Origin: Sphaerolaimus hirsutus
Lineage: Eukaryota > Nematoda > Chromadorea > Monhysterida > Sphaerolaimidae
DNA length: 64,000 nt
Reading direction: 5' to 3'
Assembly: GCA_964036195.1 (NCBI GenBank)
Contig: OZ038459.1
Span: forward strand, 23,929,206-23,993,205
Shown here one piece after another: positions 9,001 through 18,195 of the stretch. Each line of letters starts with the position of its first letter. Positions within the stretch are counted from its first letter, which is position 1. The notes below the pieces were generated by a model. The model made no database searches. It was not told the DNA's origin and saw only the letters and a program-made list of their open reading frames with translations. The position numbers and the translations under genes were made by a program.

Positions 9001-12000
9001 CACGATATTCTACCATATTTCGCTTGTAGATTGTCAGTGTCAATTTTCGTGGCCGTTCTAATGACGCCGTAGTGTCAACAATAGCCGTGCAATTGGGTAG
9101 GGGGGGGTACGTGTATAAATCGTAGTGATCCGTCAAGTCACTGCAGAGCAGTGGAAACGAGGGCATGGTAGTCGCGCCCGCGCCCGGCAAAAAGGCTAAT
9201 CCCATTATAATTAATCCAACTGCCAATACGAAAAACAGCGACTGTGCGACCTGAGGCATGTAGGGGGGTTCTGAATATGCGCGCGGCGCGGGGCGCACCC
9301 CTTCCTCAGTAGACAGAAAACCCATATACCTGTCTACCTGGTTGCTGGAGCCAGTACGTGGCGGCAGGGCGGCCGGCGTGGCGTACAAAAACGGGTCCAG
9401 ACTGATGTTCATGAGCACGTCCAAGGGCACCTCAGTCAGCGTGTCCGAGTGGTCGTCTGCAGGGCAATTAGGCCACAGCGTACAGTCCGTTTCCCTCAAA
9501 TCATGCATTCCGATCCTGCGTAAGAAGGCCAGCCAAGTAGTTCGAAACAAGTAACCTTTTTCAGTTCGCATGTATGCCCACGGTTTGATCCAGAATTCCC
9601 GCTCCTGCGCGAGCACATGCATTCCAGTAGTGCGCTGCTGCTCTTCGGGTGACTCTGGAACCAGTTCGTCAGGTTCCTCATCCTCTAATTCCAAGCCTTG
9701 CATCACAGGGATTAATTTATTAACGGGACGTATCATCATGCAGCGATCATCTTCGCGCACATGCATGGTCATTCCAGTCGTACTGGACACTCGCGTGGGG
9801 TTCAGCGACTCTACGTGGGGGTTACTTACCTGTACCGGTTGCATGTTATATTGTTGCATGCGCCCATCCGGTCCCATAGCCATCCAGTTAGCTGGCGGCG
9901 TTTGATAAGCCATCATTTGCGGTTGCATGTTCATATCGCCAGCCCTCTGTACCGTCTGCGCTGGTTGTACAGGCATCGGCTGCGCTGGTTGCCACTGCGG
10001 ATATGCGTATTGCATGGGCACCATACCTGGCTGCATCGCTTGGGCTTGATTATTTCCCTGATAGCCACCACGTTGTCCTCCGCCGCGCCCACGTCCATTT
10101 CCTCTGGATGCTCCGCCGCCGCGGCTCCTTTTGAAATACTGTTCCCTTTGTTCTGGGGTTAGTTTGGGGCACTCATATCTGATATGCTCTTCAGAGCCAC
10201 ATTCCCAACATCCTTTGTCAAATTTTCGTGGGGGCAATTTAGGGGGGTCCCTATTCAATCCCAAAAGTTTACCTTCCAACGCGCCCAGTTGCGCTAATTT
10301 CTTCGCTATCTCTTGGTGCACAGAGTCGAATTTGGCAACACTCTCAGTCATTTTCTGTTCCATTGTCTCTAACGTCTTGTCGGCCTGGGACGGCAGTCCA
10401 GCCATGGCGGGCATGTTTAACGCCATCAACCTGTCCATTACCTTGTCTGTAGCGCTGGCAACCACATCCTGTTTGGATTTTTCTCCCTTATTCTGGCTCT
10501 GTTCTGCTTCCAGAAAGCTTTCTTGTGCGCGTGCATTGTCAACCATCTCTTTCCAAGTGATAGACGCCGTGACAGGTACATTGCGCCGAATTTCATTTCT
10601 CAGCCCTCCATGAAATTTTATCATGCATGTGTCACCTCGTTTTTCATGACCCATGCCGGGATAGGCGCGTTTTATCAACTTTTCCAAACGCACCGCCCAT
10701 TCCAGTACCGACTCATCTGCGCCCTGTCGCGTCTCAAAAATCTCTCTCTGTGCATGATGTTTGTCATTCGGATGTTCATAGAACTTTTCCAGTGCTTGCA
10801 TCATGTCCTTGTAGTTCAGGTCGCGCAATTCTCTGCATCGAGTGTTGAAAATGGCTCTGGCACTGCCTTTCAAAAACAATTTTACCAGCGGCTTCCGCTC
10901 CTGTAATTTTATGCGCAGCGCATCACATACCGTATCCCAGCTCCTTCTCCAGTCCCTGAAACCCTCATTTGGTTTGCCGCGAAAATATCCACATTGCTGT
11001 GCTAGGGCTGTAATGACCGCCGCATTGCTTTGTTCTAATTGCCAATTTTGTCCCGGATCTGTAGGCCGCGCCACTTCAGATGTAGCCGACGAGCTCCTGG
11101 AGGATGCTGGCGAACGGGATCGAGCGCGCCGCTGCGTAACAGTTCTCACCTGGTTCGTTCCAGCTGCCGACGGGGGCGCCGCTGGTGCCGTTGATGACTG
11201 TAAGGGCGCTGCTTGACCATTGGTCAGCACTATCGGCTGCTGGCCACTGGCCGGTGAGTTTCCTCCCAGCGTCGCATTCTGATTTTGTAAGGCTTGATTA
11301 TGCTGCTGGTACGCAGTCGTCAGGTCAACTATATCGTCACCATGTACGCTGTGGTGCGCTTCGAATTCCTGCAAAAAATGTTCCACCCTAGGTACCTCGG
11401 CGACTGGGTCACTTCCCCATAAATTCATAGCAATTTTAATTAGTGTCACCATACGCAAGTCCCCTGGTTCACCACCATTCTGTGAGAAAGCACCAACCGG
11501 TCTCGCCTGACTCATCATGTTTGCCCATTTCTTCGCAGCTGCACATGCCTTTTTAGGTGTCCATTGTGCACAGGTTGGCGTTGTTTGCACCGGGTCCAGA
11601 TCCATTATGGTAGCTTGGTAAATTAAGTCCGCATTAGTGACCTTTGCGTACCTGTCTTCCAGCGCCGGAGCCGCCGTCTGGTTTGCGCCATTGTTTGTCA
11701 TTCTGCTAGCGGGACTGCTAATAATTATCACGGGGGGATTACTTGAAATTTCAGTCTTAATTAACTGGCGTCTAGCCTTTGCAGTTGCACTCTGCGATCT
11801 CGACTGGTCGCTCGATAAATTCCGACTGCTGTTACCTGACACGTCTCTCGGCGTCGAAGTGCTCTTTGGTGGGCTTAACTGCAGCGCCGGGGAAGTGTAT
11901 CCGCTCTGCGCCGCTGTCTCCAGTAATTCCGCTACGGTATTTTCAATCACGGGAAATTGATCTGCAGTAGCTCCAAGCTCAGCTGCAATCACAGGGTAAT

Positions 12001-12577
12001 CACGTTGAATCGACGGCTGCCCTAGAGGCTCGCTGTCACCAACGTATCCGTCTGAACCGACTTCAGAACCCGATCGCACTCCAGGCGATATGGATGAGCT
12101 GCCCGCGCTCCAACCCAGTGTCCTCCGAAGCTTAGACCACTTACCTGTCTTTCCTGCTTCCTTTCCTGCAGCTTGTCTGCTTGTCCCAGGCGCTTCTTCA
12201 GTTTCTGCGCTGGACGTTAGCTGCCGTGCCGCTGCCGGTACAGCTGGCGTCTTCCACTGACTAAAACTGTCTGGCGCAGGCCCTGCGCCTTCAACCGTTG
12301 ATAATCTGATTACCGGGGTGTCCTCAGCTGTCTGTCCAGACCAGCGTTGACTTTCACTCTCCTCTAGCGCTTCCGGCGCTTCTGTTTCAGGGTTAACCGA
12401 ATCGTTCGACTCACTGTCTCCTGCTTGACTCTCAGCTGCAGCAAGTTGTGCGTCCACTTCTTGCCCAGCCTTCTGTTGTCGCGCGCGCCTTCGTGCTTGT
12501 TTTTGCTTCTCCAATGCAGCGTGCCAAACTTGTTCTATGGTGTCCCCTTGTAAGCTTGCTGGCCCCCTCGATCTCAA
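5978..12577 (-). CDS. gag-pro: ORF1: Gag / glycoprotein-like / aspartic protease / RT N-terminus polyprotein
   Basis: This is a single 2199-codon frame. Residues 1-290 are S/E/A-rich and predicted disordered. A Gag core lies at about 515-690. A coiled-coil-like stretch (700-770) and a CCHC knuckle follow (C790, C793, H798, C803). Residues 815-925 are G/R- then Q/P/M-rich. A hydrophobic segment (1112-1132) opens a Cys-rich, N-glycosylation-bearing block with a furin-like RQKR at 1397-1400 and a transmembrane segment near 1655-1677. A retropepsin with DTGA (1808-1811) and the first RT motifs (2130-2199) complete it. No in-frame ATG exists before residue 293 (genome 11701), yet the frame is open back to a stop at 12632. 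So either translation starts at a non-AUG codon (TTG at 12577 is used here) or at 11701. The stop falls inside the RT palm, where ORF2 takes over. Glycoprotein before protease is an unusual order. Confidence 0.9.
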   Translation of the reverse strand: MRSRGPASLQGDTIEQVWHAALEKQKQARRRARQQKAGQEVDAQLAAAESQAGDSESNDSVNPETEAPEALEESESQRWSGQTAEDTPVIRLSTVEGAGPAPDSFSQWKTPAVPAAARQLTSSAETEEAPGTSRQAAGKEAGKTGKWSKLRRTLGWSAGSSSISPGVRSGSEVGSDGYVGDSEPLGQPSIQRDYPVIAAELGATADQFPVIENTVAELLETAAQSGYTSPALQLSPPKSTSTPRDVSGNSSRNLSSDQSRSQSATAKARRQLIKTEISSNPPVIIISSPASRMTNNGANQTAAPALEDRYAKVTNADLIYQATIMDLDPVQTTPTCAQWTPKKACAAAKKWANMMSQARPVGAFSQNGGEPGDLRMVTLIKIAMNLWGSDPVAEVPRVEHFLQEFEAHHSVHGDDIVDLTTAYQQHNQALQNQNATLGGNSPASGQQPIVLTNGQAAPLQSSTAPAAPPSAAGTNQVRTVTQRRARSRSPASSRSSSATSEVARPTDPGQNWQLEQSNAAVITALAQQCGYFRGKPNEGFRDWRRSWDTVCDALRIKLQERKPLVKLFLKGSARAIFNTRCRELRDLNYKDMMQALEKFYEHPNDKHHAQREIFETRQGADESVLEWAVRLEKLIKRAYPGMGHEKRGDTCMIKFHGGLRNEIRRNVPVTASITWKEMVDNARAQESFLEAEQSQNKGEKSKQDVVASATDKVMDRLMALNMPAMAGLPSQADKTLETMEQKMTESVAKFDSVHQEIAKKLAQLGALEGKLLGLNRDPPKLPPRKFDKGCWECGSEEHIRYECPKLTPEQREQYFKRSRGGGASRGNGRGRGGGQRGGYQGNNQAQAMQPGMVPMQYAYPQWQPAQPMPVQPAQTVQRAGDMNMQPQMMAYQTPPANWMAMGPDGRMQQYNMQPVQVSNPHVESLNPTRVSSTTGMTMHVREDDRCMMIRPVNKLIPVMQGLELEDEEPDELVPESPEEQQRTTGMHVLAQEREFWIKPWAYMRTEKGYLFRTTWLAFLRRIGMHDLRETDCTLWPNCPADDHSDTLTEVPLDVLMNISLDPFLYATPAALPPRTGSSNQVDRYMGFLSTEEGVRPAPRAYSEPPYMPQVAQSLFFVLAVGLIIMGLAFLPGAGATTMPSFPLLCSDLTDHYDLYTYPPLPNCTAIVDTTASLERPRKLTLTIYKRNMVEYRAAAHRCVASIRTAKTYQNFWGDVTMEKFDSNPRSVGAAECEGMIKYHKCNNGPMTPVSDLDNAWDTQYPTNVSYSGHGLYCCKWVSETTPHCGLFRGEVRMRYGANTMQSTLGDVSKCNYEMGACTLEDGSQLTWKPNPKAECPYEKWREMHGRIRQDIWLADDHTLSLSFRAHEEVESCGIKLWKSDQDIVVAPFEKAVIRSVRQKRAQGRPTLGIVSAGQLAASMQAVYETAEQTMRAQAVATCKNVQHFQEFVRLAMSEHATTTARWYMNDNEIIAKPAPDGFLVHKCFAVKTYEIMKEKKSPECYETVPVQVSVHGQNVTLHMNRLTNILHFQAIPGSCTNAHNRVVMLNGQWYKYLPEVGGLEHLPMYNTHSFPQKWQQEKVRDVHHQIFAATTMYNLSELLPTTTLNDVWHAYSIVRQITQGAEPRVESHMQRHRTLAKSVLALGWWDFDTWRTWLQVWIYLICALVTMQYLLAALMAAAPETAVTLVNRAKEKIKRRPKTEEKSNIIVELAEDRPSEQVKVRTVINPCVGMPSGIPALTGARRFPAIQYSINRKCDLEEESVCMITFSTEERDNIHQVANRREEIVHVYYSPSITITIDGREYRRCLLDTGAMRSLCNRDVLMRHKEKATKHDEVSPIGALRCAADSKLLVLGQMEVPVTMGNHTFGIVFQAVNGLAGEILIGADVLRHMVVDLPARELRIPTANAIIPFDNPDPEVQQRRIYAIVNEKIEILARHEALVTAKLSAPMDEKLFTVMGLDTVGERCGVMAASAAYETSAPVFQVRCANVRNQPVVLQVGQRIAVVEPVDCVLKVKPGGPPAEWVKQCYDRDVCRQVQATEPPPKVAEDKLGPPLQVACPDGHVMEFTVPETLTDERREELKKVILQYKEAFARHKYDIGYSELVDYRLQLVDKKPIACRMYRLSLDDQQYLENHLRCLIEHDIVEPSTSPYCAPTLVVSKPDGSKRMVIDYRRLNAVLHAPQFPLPRLDETVESLCSCKYF
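7480..9250 (-). other. Envelope-glycoprotein-like block inside ORF1
   Basis: Residues about 1110-1700 of ORF1 look like a type I membrane glycoprotein. There is a hydrophobic leader (1112-1132), then about 20 cysteines. Sequons are visible at N1162, N1263, N1514 and N1594. A dibasic RQKR site at 1397-1400 is followed by a mildly hydrophobic Gly/Ala stretch. A tryptophan-rich membrane-proximal region (1644-1656), a 23-residue transmembrane segment and a basic cytoplasmic tail end the block. It could mediate budding or membrane fusion. The Cys and Tyr pattern of the first 130 residues reminded me of glycoproteins that insect and crustacean retroelements have taken from negative-strand RNA viruses (chuvirus type), but I could not test this. 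The class of fusion protein is unassigned. The frame is intact with no stop. Confidence 0.7.
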
Positions 12578-12672
12578 TTCCCTTTGGGGTGACTCGTTAT
12601 CCGTGAAGCCGTTTTTTGTAGAGGCGTTGATCAGGCGCCCCAGACAGAAAACTTTATGGCTTGCTTAGGAAA

Positions 12673-12690
12673 CCACTCGCTACGCTACCA
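12673..12690 (-). other. Primer-binding site of the large element
   Basis: Two bases inside the LTR end (minus strand) the sequence TGGTAGCGTAGCGAGTGG begins, in the position and with the TGG start expected for a match to a tRNA 3' CCA end. I cannot name the tRNA. The open frame of ORF1 begins only about 40 bp further in. Confidence 0.65.
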
Positions 12691-12692
12691 GT

Positions 12693-14374
12693 TGTCAGAT
12701 ATTTTACGTTTTTACTAATTTTACTATTTTCCGTTTTTACCACAAAAATACGCCACTCGTCGAATTTTGCCGCGGCAGAGAATTGCAAATTCCGGTCCCT
12801 TTGCGCTTCCACTTGCGTGCTTAATTAAATAAATAATTGGTTTTATGGTACGGGGATGTTTACACGCAAATCAGGAACGGCGCCAGTACCCCTTGGGGTC
12901 CTGACAGTTCCTGAGGACGGACACGGCAACTTACCAATCCCTTTCGTAACTGCTGCCAGCGGTTTACTTCGATTAATTGTTAAAAAGCCGTAATTAATGA
13001 AAAGCCGAAATTAATAAAATTCAAATTAAAATTCAAGCAGTTAGTATGCTTCAGGGGGACCAAGTTGGTTTTCACGGGAACTTTATTTAGCGATATAGTC
13101 AGAGTCAATTTCACAATAGCTCAAGTGAGTCGTATAGCCTCTAGTGGGTGAAAAAATGTAAAATCAGCGCGTTTTATAATCACTAAAATCTACCATAAAC
13201 GAAATGAATACTAAATCAAAGACACAACAATTAACCATAATAAGCGAATCAATAAGGCAATTTCAATGATCACTGGAAAACCGTAAACATAATGTACAAG
13301 GCACAAGTAAATTAATTAAATGCGGGAAAATTATCTAATTAAATAAAGCGGGTAAAATATGGGTCAAACCAAGCGTAAAGTAACTGTAATTACCAATGAC
13401 GTAATTAAAACACAATTTATCTCATAGGTGAGTGTCGGGAACTGGGTTTCTATTCAGAGGTTACGGTACAGTCGAGAGCAGGTGGTGTGACACGTGTTAT
13501 CAACCTGCGCCCCTTTAGGTGGAAAATATTTTTATAGCGCGCCCGACCAAGGCCGCAGAAAGAACGCTCATTTGCGGGGGTTTGTTCAAGGTTATTGCAT
13601 TGCCGGGTAAGGGTTGGAACTTTGGGACTAAACACACGCCACAAAACACTAGCACTTGTGAGTTCACCAATCACCCTGGGTGATGGGAATAATTAATTGG
13701 CACTACTGTGCTCTTCACTGTAAACTGTGCTCTGCATGTGTCTTGCAGTCGCATGCCGACAATAATTGCCGTTTGCCACTTTTCCACCCATTACCTAGTC
13801 CTAAGTAAAAAGCACTTGGTCGGGGAATTTTCTGAATGTTATCTATCGGGGCGACTAAGCATTTAACAGAGTTAACACCTGTTAGCTTAACTAGAAACAT
13901 AAAAACCTTTCTAAATCATTCCCAGACACTGCCCCCTTTTAACTAAAATGTAAACTTGATAAAAACCTAATAATTATGACGTTCGACAGTACATATTGGG
14001 AAAATGCAAAAAGAAAAACGAGAGTAATCACTTAATTAACTCAAAATGCGGGTAACCTAATTAGTTTAATTAATGAATCACTAAAATAAAAATTAAAAAT
14101 TAGCGTCACACGGGAAGTAATTAAATAATTAACGGAAAAGAAACAATTAATAAATTCATGGCCGCAGTAGTGTCCATTCGGGCGTACCGTCCTGGGGCTG
14201 CGGCTTCGTTGGCGGATTTGCAGTGCACAGCGAACCGCACGTTCACTGTGACTTCCCTGTGCACCGCGGGTCGTCATTCGGTCGCACATGGTCGTTCTCG
14301 AGTCGTCGGAGTGTCTGCACAAAAATTGTCGTTACGTTTTTACGCATGATTAGTTAGCCATATTTCTACCTACA
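12693..14374 (-). repeat. 5' LTR of the large element (1682 bp)
   Basis: On the minus strand it starts TGTAGGTAGAAATATGG and ends ATCTGACA, giving TG...CA termini. The boundaries come from comparison with the solo copy at 26380-28014, which carries a 4-bp duplication. It is long for a gypsy-class LTR. It has no coding frame of its own; the open frames near 14041-14349 have no recognisable product and are just sequence shared with the solo LTR. Confidence 0.85.
13531..13536 (-). promoter_or_regulatory. LTR TATA box
   Basis: A TATAAA on the minus strand in a GC-rich setting (GCGCTATAAA) is conserved in the solo LTR at 27197-27202, where a polyadenylation AATAAA follows 75 bp later. This is the probable U3/R region. 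Confidence 0.55.
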
Positions 14375-14690
14375 AATCTGCATGTTGTGCTGATCATTTT
14401 AAGTGTTGAACGATTGAAATCGGCCCAGAAATGTTCAAGTTATTAAGCTTCAAAGTCAACGTGCAGATCGACCACACAAAATGACCACCTATTTATAGAC
14501 CCCCCTTATCTCGGGACTGGGGATTATTCGAGCAAACCAAAACAATTTGTCATAGCCCAGACCCCAAAACCCTACATACTAGAAGGGCATCAAAATAGGC
14601 CGATGTACAGCAGAATGGGACGCAGGAATGTGCATTTCTATGAAATCACAAAAAAACATACACTAATTAGTTACACCCTAATATTTATTT
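14375..14690 (+). repeat. Dispersed repeat, copy 1 (target of the large element)
   Basis: This stretch matches 25090-25390 in the same orientation. Shared landmarks include ATCTCGGGACTGGG and GGGACGCAGGAATGTGCATT. The large element begins exactly where the match begins here, so it inserted into this older repeat. There is no coding content. Confidence 0.75.
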
Positions 14691-15208
14691 ACATGCCAGA
14701 GGATAGATGAAGGCGTGCCGCAAAATACTCGAGAAAAAATACTCGCAAATCTAATAAATGTATTGCACCCACTTTTTCATTTTTGGAACAAACCGTTTTT
14801 TACTCTGTATGACGCTCTCATGCAGGATATTTATGCTATTTGCGTCTGCTATCCATCTCTTTGTTCACACCGAAGTTCTCCATGATACACTACATCGAGC
14901 CAAACAGAAATTGGCCACACGTGTCCATTCAAAAGCGGATTACCCCAAAAATGCCTGTGAACTTACCGCCACATGTATTGAAATACTATACATCAATTTT
15001 GTATGTGTATCGTTAAGTATTTCCCTGTATTGCGGCTTGCGAGTCGACATATTGGCTTTAATAATGACACACAATGGCTTTAATAATGACACATTTTTCT
15101 ATGACCGTTTTGGCTTTAATGTCGCTATACTTTGGCTTACCTAGCGAGGTAATTTGGCTTTACAGTCGATGGGTTAAATATCGTGTAGCTTTAATCTCGC
15201 TATACTCT
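14691..15208. other. Non-coding AT-rich stretch
   Basis: No gene is seen. At 15050-15140 the phrase TGGCTTTAAT recurs about four times with ATGACA-like spacers, a short degenerate direct repeat. Confidence 0.5.
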
Positions 15209-15673
15209 CGTGTGGATCATGCAACGGGTCTACAACTTTCTAAGGATAATGTATGAATCAATACCTTAATCGTGTCCAATACTGAGTGTTATCAGCCACA
15301 ACTAGAGCGAATTGAAAAATTCAATTTTTATCATTTCACGTCATCATCATTTCACGTCACAGTGTCAGGGAACAACTTGACATTTCACGTCAGACTATTG
15401 CAAGCAGCAGTCTGACGTGAAATGTCAAGTTGTTCCCTGACACTGTGACGTGAAATGATGATGACGTGAAATGATAAAAATTGAATTTTTCAATTCGCTC
15501 TAGTTGTGGCTGATAACACTCAGTATTGGACACGATTAAGGTATTGATTCATATATTATCCTTAGAAAATTGTAGACCCGTAGCATGATCCACACTCGTG
15601 TAATTAATTTCACGACGACATTTCACGTCATCATTTCACGTCGAATAGACGCTGAGCTCTAATTCCCGCTTAA
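15209..15673. mobile_element. TTAA-type short element rearranged into a large palindrome
   Basis: Two arms, 15209-15396 and 15409-15598, are near-perfect inverted copies around a spacer of about 12 bp. The right arm continues into the terminal sequence of the family seen intact at 44675-45036 (ending CGCTGAGCTCTAATTCCCGC followed by TTAA at 15670-15673). The left terminus is missing. The GACGTGAAATG motif recurs in both orientations. It codes for nothing. Confidence 0.8.
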
Positions 15674-15788
15674 CGTAGACCTAAAATTTGACTTTAGTCC
15701 GACCACCCAGTGACAAGTTATTCGAAATCTAGAGCGTTGGTCTAAATTGCCGCACCCTGTATTTCTAGACTAAAAAAATACCTAGGTA

Positions 15789-16740
15789 TAGTGATGGAAA
15801 AGCGCCATGGCGCTGGCGCCTGGCGCTAGCGCCAAAGCAAAAAGCGCCATGGCGCTTTTGGCGCTTGGCGCTAAAACGCTCTGGCGCCATTGGCGCTTGG
15901 CGCCGGGATCTGAGAAAGCGCCATGGCGCTTATGGCGCTTGGCGCCATTTTCTGGTGACGCTATTGGCGCCTGGCGCCAGCTTTTTGAATGGCGCCAAAA
16001 AAGCGCCAACCATGATTATAAAAATTGTGATAATAAAGTGAAATTCGACAATCCAGTTGATCAATTTTGAGAACAACTTAATAAATATTGAGAAATATAA
16101 GGGTGTTAGGGGACATTAATAGTACATTATATTTGGGGACAAATGTATTTACCATATTCCCTCAAATTATCCCTCCCTTGAATGAATAAAGTAGTTTGTA
16201 TATGTATATAGGTATGCATATGCGTCCAAAGATATCCGGTGTTATCACATAAATTACCAGTTTTGGGTATGTAAAAGTCTGTTGTATACTATATTTGTTC
16301 ACGAAAATTTCTGATGTGATAATAAAGCCCCACCCCCTCGAATAAGTCCCTCCCTCTAATTAACACCCTCAAAGTTTGCTGACGAAATAATAAACCCCAT
16401 TCATTTTAAGCCTCAATTGATAAACGTTGATAACTAAAAGTTTATTGTACGAAAACGGGATTTTATGTCTTCTACTACGGTGCGGCACAGTTATGAATTC
16501 ATCATATTTACTTCAAACGAATTGCAGAGAAAAATTTGGCGCTGGCGCTATTGGCGCTTGGCGCCATTACCCTCTGGCGCCATTGGCGCTTGGCGCTGGG
16601 GTTCAGAAAAGCGCCATGGCGCTTTTGGCGCTTGGCGCTATTTTGCTCTGGCGCCATTGGCGCTTGGCGCTGGGGGTCCGAAAAGCGCCATGGCGCTTTT
16701 GGCGCTTGGCGCCAAAAGTCTGGCGCTTTTTCCATCACTA
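15789..16740. mobile_element. hAT-like non-autonomous element with subterminal GCGCCA arrays
   Basis: The element is flanked by an exact 8-bp direct repeat CCTAGGTA (15781-15788 and 16741-16748). It has terminal inverted repeats beginning TAGTGATGGAAAAGCGCCA on both sides. The 8-bp duplication and the TAGTG start fit the hAT superfamily. Next to each end lie arrays of the palindromic words GCGCCATGGCGC and TTGGCGCTTGGCGC (about 15800-16010 and 16535-16730). The middle is AT-rich and carries a decayed G/C-tract element near 16140-16400. Open frames through the arrays are by-products of the repeat. No transposase is present. Confidence 0.85.
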
Positions 16741-16748
16741 CCTAGGTA

Positions 16749-17439
16749 TTATACGTATAAATATCATCTAGGTACCTTTTATTTCTTCGATTGTGGCCAC
16801 CGACGTGGGCTTGGCACTTATGTTTTCAGCTTTCCGGAAATGCGACACTCGTACCACGTCACTTCGTTGCGTTTCTGCGTATTGGAATTTCAGTGAGAAA
16901 TACCTAATAGTGATTGCCAACTTTGCGGAAAAAAGCGTGTAAACTTTTAATTGTTCTTGTCGACGATAAGTTTTTAAATGTTGACATCTTTATATGAATT
17001 TTTCCGAATTTTCAAGATTTTCGTACGCTTTCCCGCTGAACTTTTCAAATTTTTTAAACCATTTTTGTCAAGTTTTGTTATTAAACTTGGAAAAAATCGT
17101 GAAAATTTTCCAATTTCTTTTTTTGCTTTGAAAAATGAAATTTAGGCGCACAATTTCACAAAAAAGTTAAATTCAAAGCGTACCAATTTCCACTTGACAG
17201 AGGCCAACGCTACCGACATCATTTGTCACAGCGCTCAAATTGCCAGACGCAAAATCAATGTTGCCATATATTTTGGACCCACATGTGGGCGGGTCTCCTG
17301 GTGCCAAATTCAATTTGCCCGACTTATTTTTTTGGGCAGCCCAATTTTTTTACTCAATTTCATTTTTCTTCAATCTTTTTGCCATACACGGTCACTTTTT
17401 TGTTTTGTGTATGCGTGCGTGGTACTTTGAATTTTCTGA
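16749..17439. other. Non-coding AT-rich stretch
   Basis: I find no gene, RNA gene or clear repeat boundary here. Short open frames have no recognisable content. Confidence 0.5.
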
Positions 17440-17890
17440 CATAAAGTGGCGTTTACACTGCATTTTGTGCCGACAAAAAAAGAAGACAAAAAGTTTCATA
17501 ATTCCACAATAAAGTTCCATATCTGCAAGACAAAGCAGTGAAGTATACTCACTAGTTAAGTGCACACACATGCCAATTTGCAGATAATTCGGGCATGTGG
17601 TTCACGACTTGAAAACAAATTACATTTGTCGGTTCGGTTTTCGTTTTGAAACCGAACCGACAAGTGTAATTTGCTTTTAACTCTTGAACGACACACGCAT
17701 ATTATCTGCAAATTGGCATGTGTGTACACTTAACTAATGAGTATACTTCAGTGCCTTACCTTGCAGATATGGAACTTTATTCCGGAATTATGGAACTTTT
17801 TCACTCGTTTTTTTGTCGGCACACAAAACCGTGTAAACGCCGTTTTAGGCAGTGTTTACACGGATTCTTTGTGACGACAAAAATTACGAT
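17440..17890. mobile_element. Foldback element 1
   Basis: The halves 17440-17650 and 17655-17890 are inverted copies meeting at the short palindrome GGTTCGGTTTTCG...GAAACCGAACC. The inner arms share GCAGATAAT, CATGCCAATTTGCAG and GTATACT phrases in opposite orientation. The ends carry GTTTACAC motifs shared with the neighbouring foldback. Confidence 0.75.
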
Positions 17891-18195
17891 TTTTGTCAAC
17901 CATATTTTGGGATGAAAACCAATTAGTAGATAGATCGAATGCCTCAACGGTCCTGCTAGCGAGGCCGCGTAGAACAAACCCTCCGACAAACCTACGACAA
18001 CATGCAAAAAGTGTGATCTAGTGGCGTGATAAGGGAAATTATGGAATTTGATGTATGCCCCAGGCAGTGAAGCTGGCACAATCACGATCAATTGAGGTAT
18101 CACACGTGTAATATATTTCACGTTGATTCCACAAGAACAGTTGCAAAATTGCATTTTTTTGTCATCACAGAAAATCCGTGTAAACGCCGCCTAAA
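17848..18195. mobile_element. Foldback element 2, sharing an end with element 1
   Basis: The inverted ends AGGCAGTGTTTACACGGATT (17848) and AATCCGTGTAAACGCCG (about 18172-18190) enclose about 300 bp of unrelated DNA. Its left terminus overlaps the right end of foldback 1, so the two families share a terminal sequence or one inserted at the end of the other. Confidence 0.65.

Larger units (their letters stand above)
1..14374 (-). mobile_element. Large Ty3/gypsy-class LTR retrotransposon, 5' part, with glycoprotein block and helicase ORF
   Basis: On the minus strand the order is LTR (14374-12693), PBS (12690-12673), ORF1 (Gag, glycoprotein-like, protease, RT start), ORF2 (RT, RNase H, integrase) and ORF3 (SF1 helicase), which runs off the left edge. 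The 3' LTR and polypurine tract are outside the window, so total length exceeds 14.3 kb. RT motif spacing, RNase H and an integrase with a GPY-like tail place it in the Ty3/gypsy (Metaviridae) class. The element sits inside an older repeat whose other copy is near 25090-25390. Only one flank is visible, so no target-site duplication can be read. ORF3 belongs to the element by position and strand; proof needs the sequence to the left. Confidence 0.85.

Noticed and set aside
14041..14349. Small open frames in the LTR, with a related one in the solo LTR at 26407-26700
   Set aside because: The similarity is explained by LTR homology; the frames differ at their ends and have no recognisable product.
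14758..15256. 128- and 60-codon open frames upstream of the palindrome
   Set aside because: They have low-complexity AT-driven content, no domain and no splice context.
15782..16771. Several open frames on both strands encoding ALA/GAWRL-type peptides in the GCGCCA arrays (also near 28143-28564, 29329-29638 and 45930-46176)
   Set aside because: They arise from the GC-rich palindromic repeat, have no stops for that reason, and exist in several frames at once. They contain no domain.
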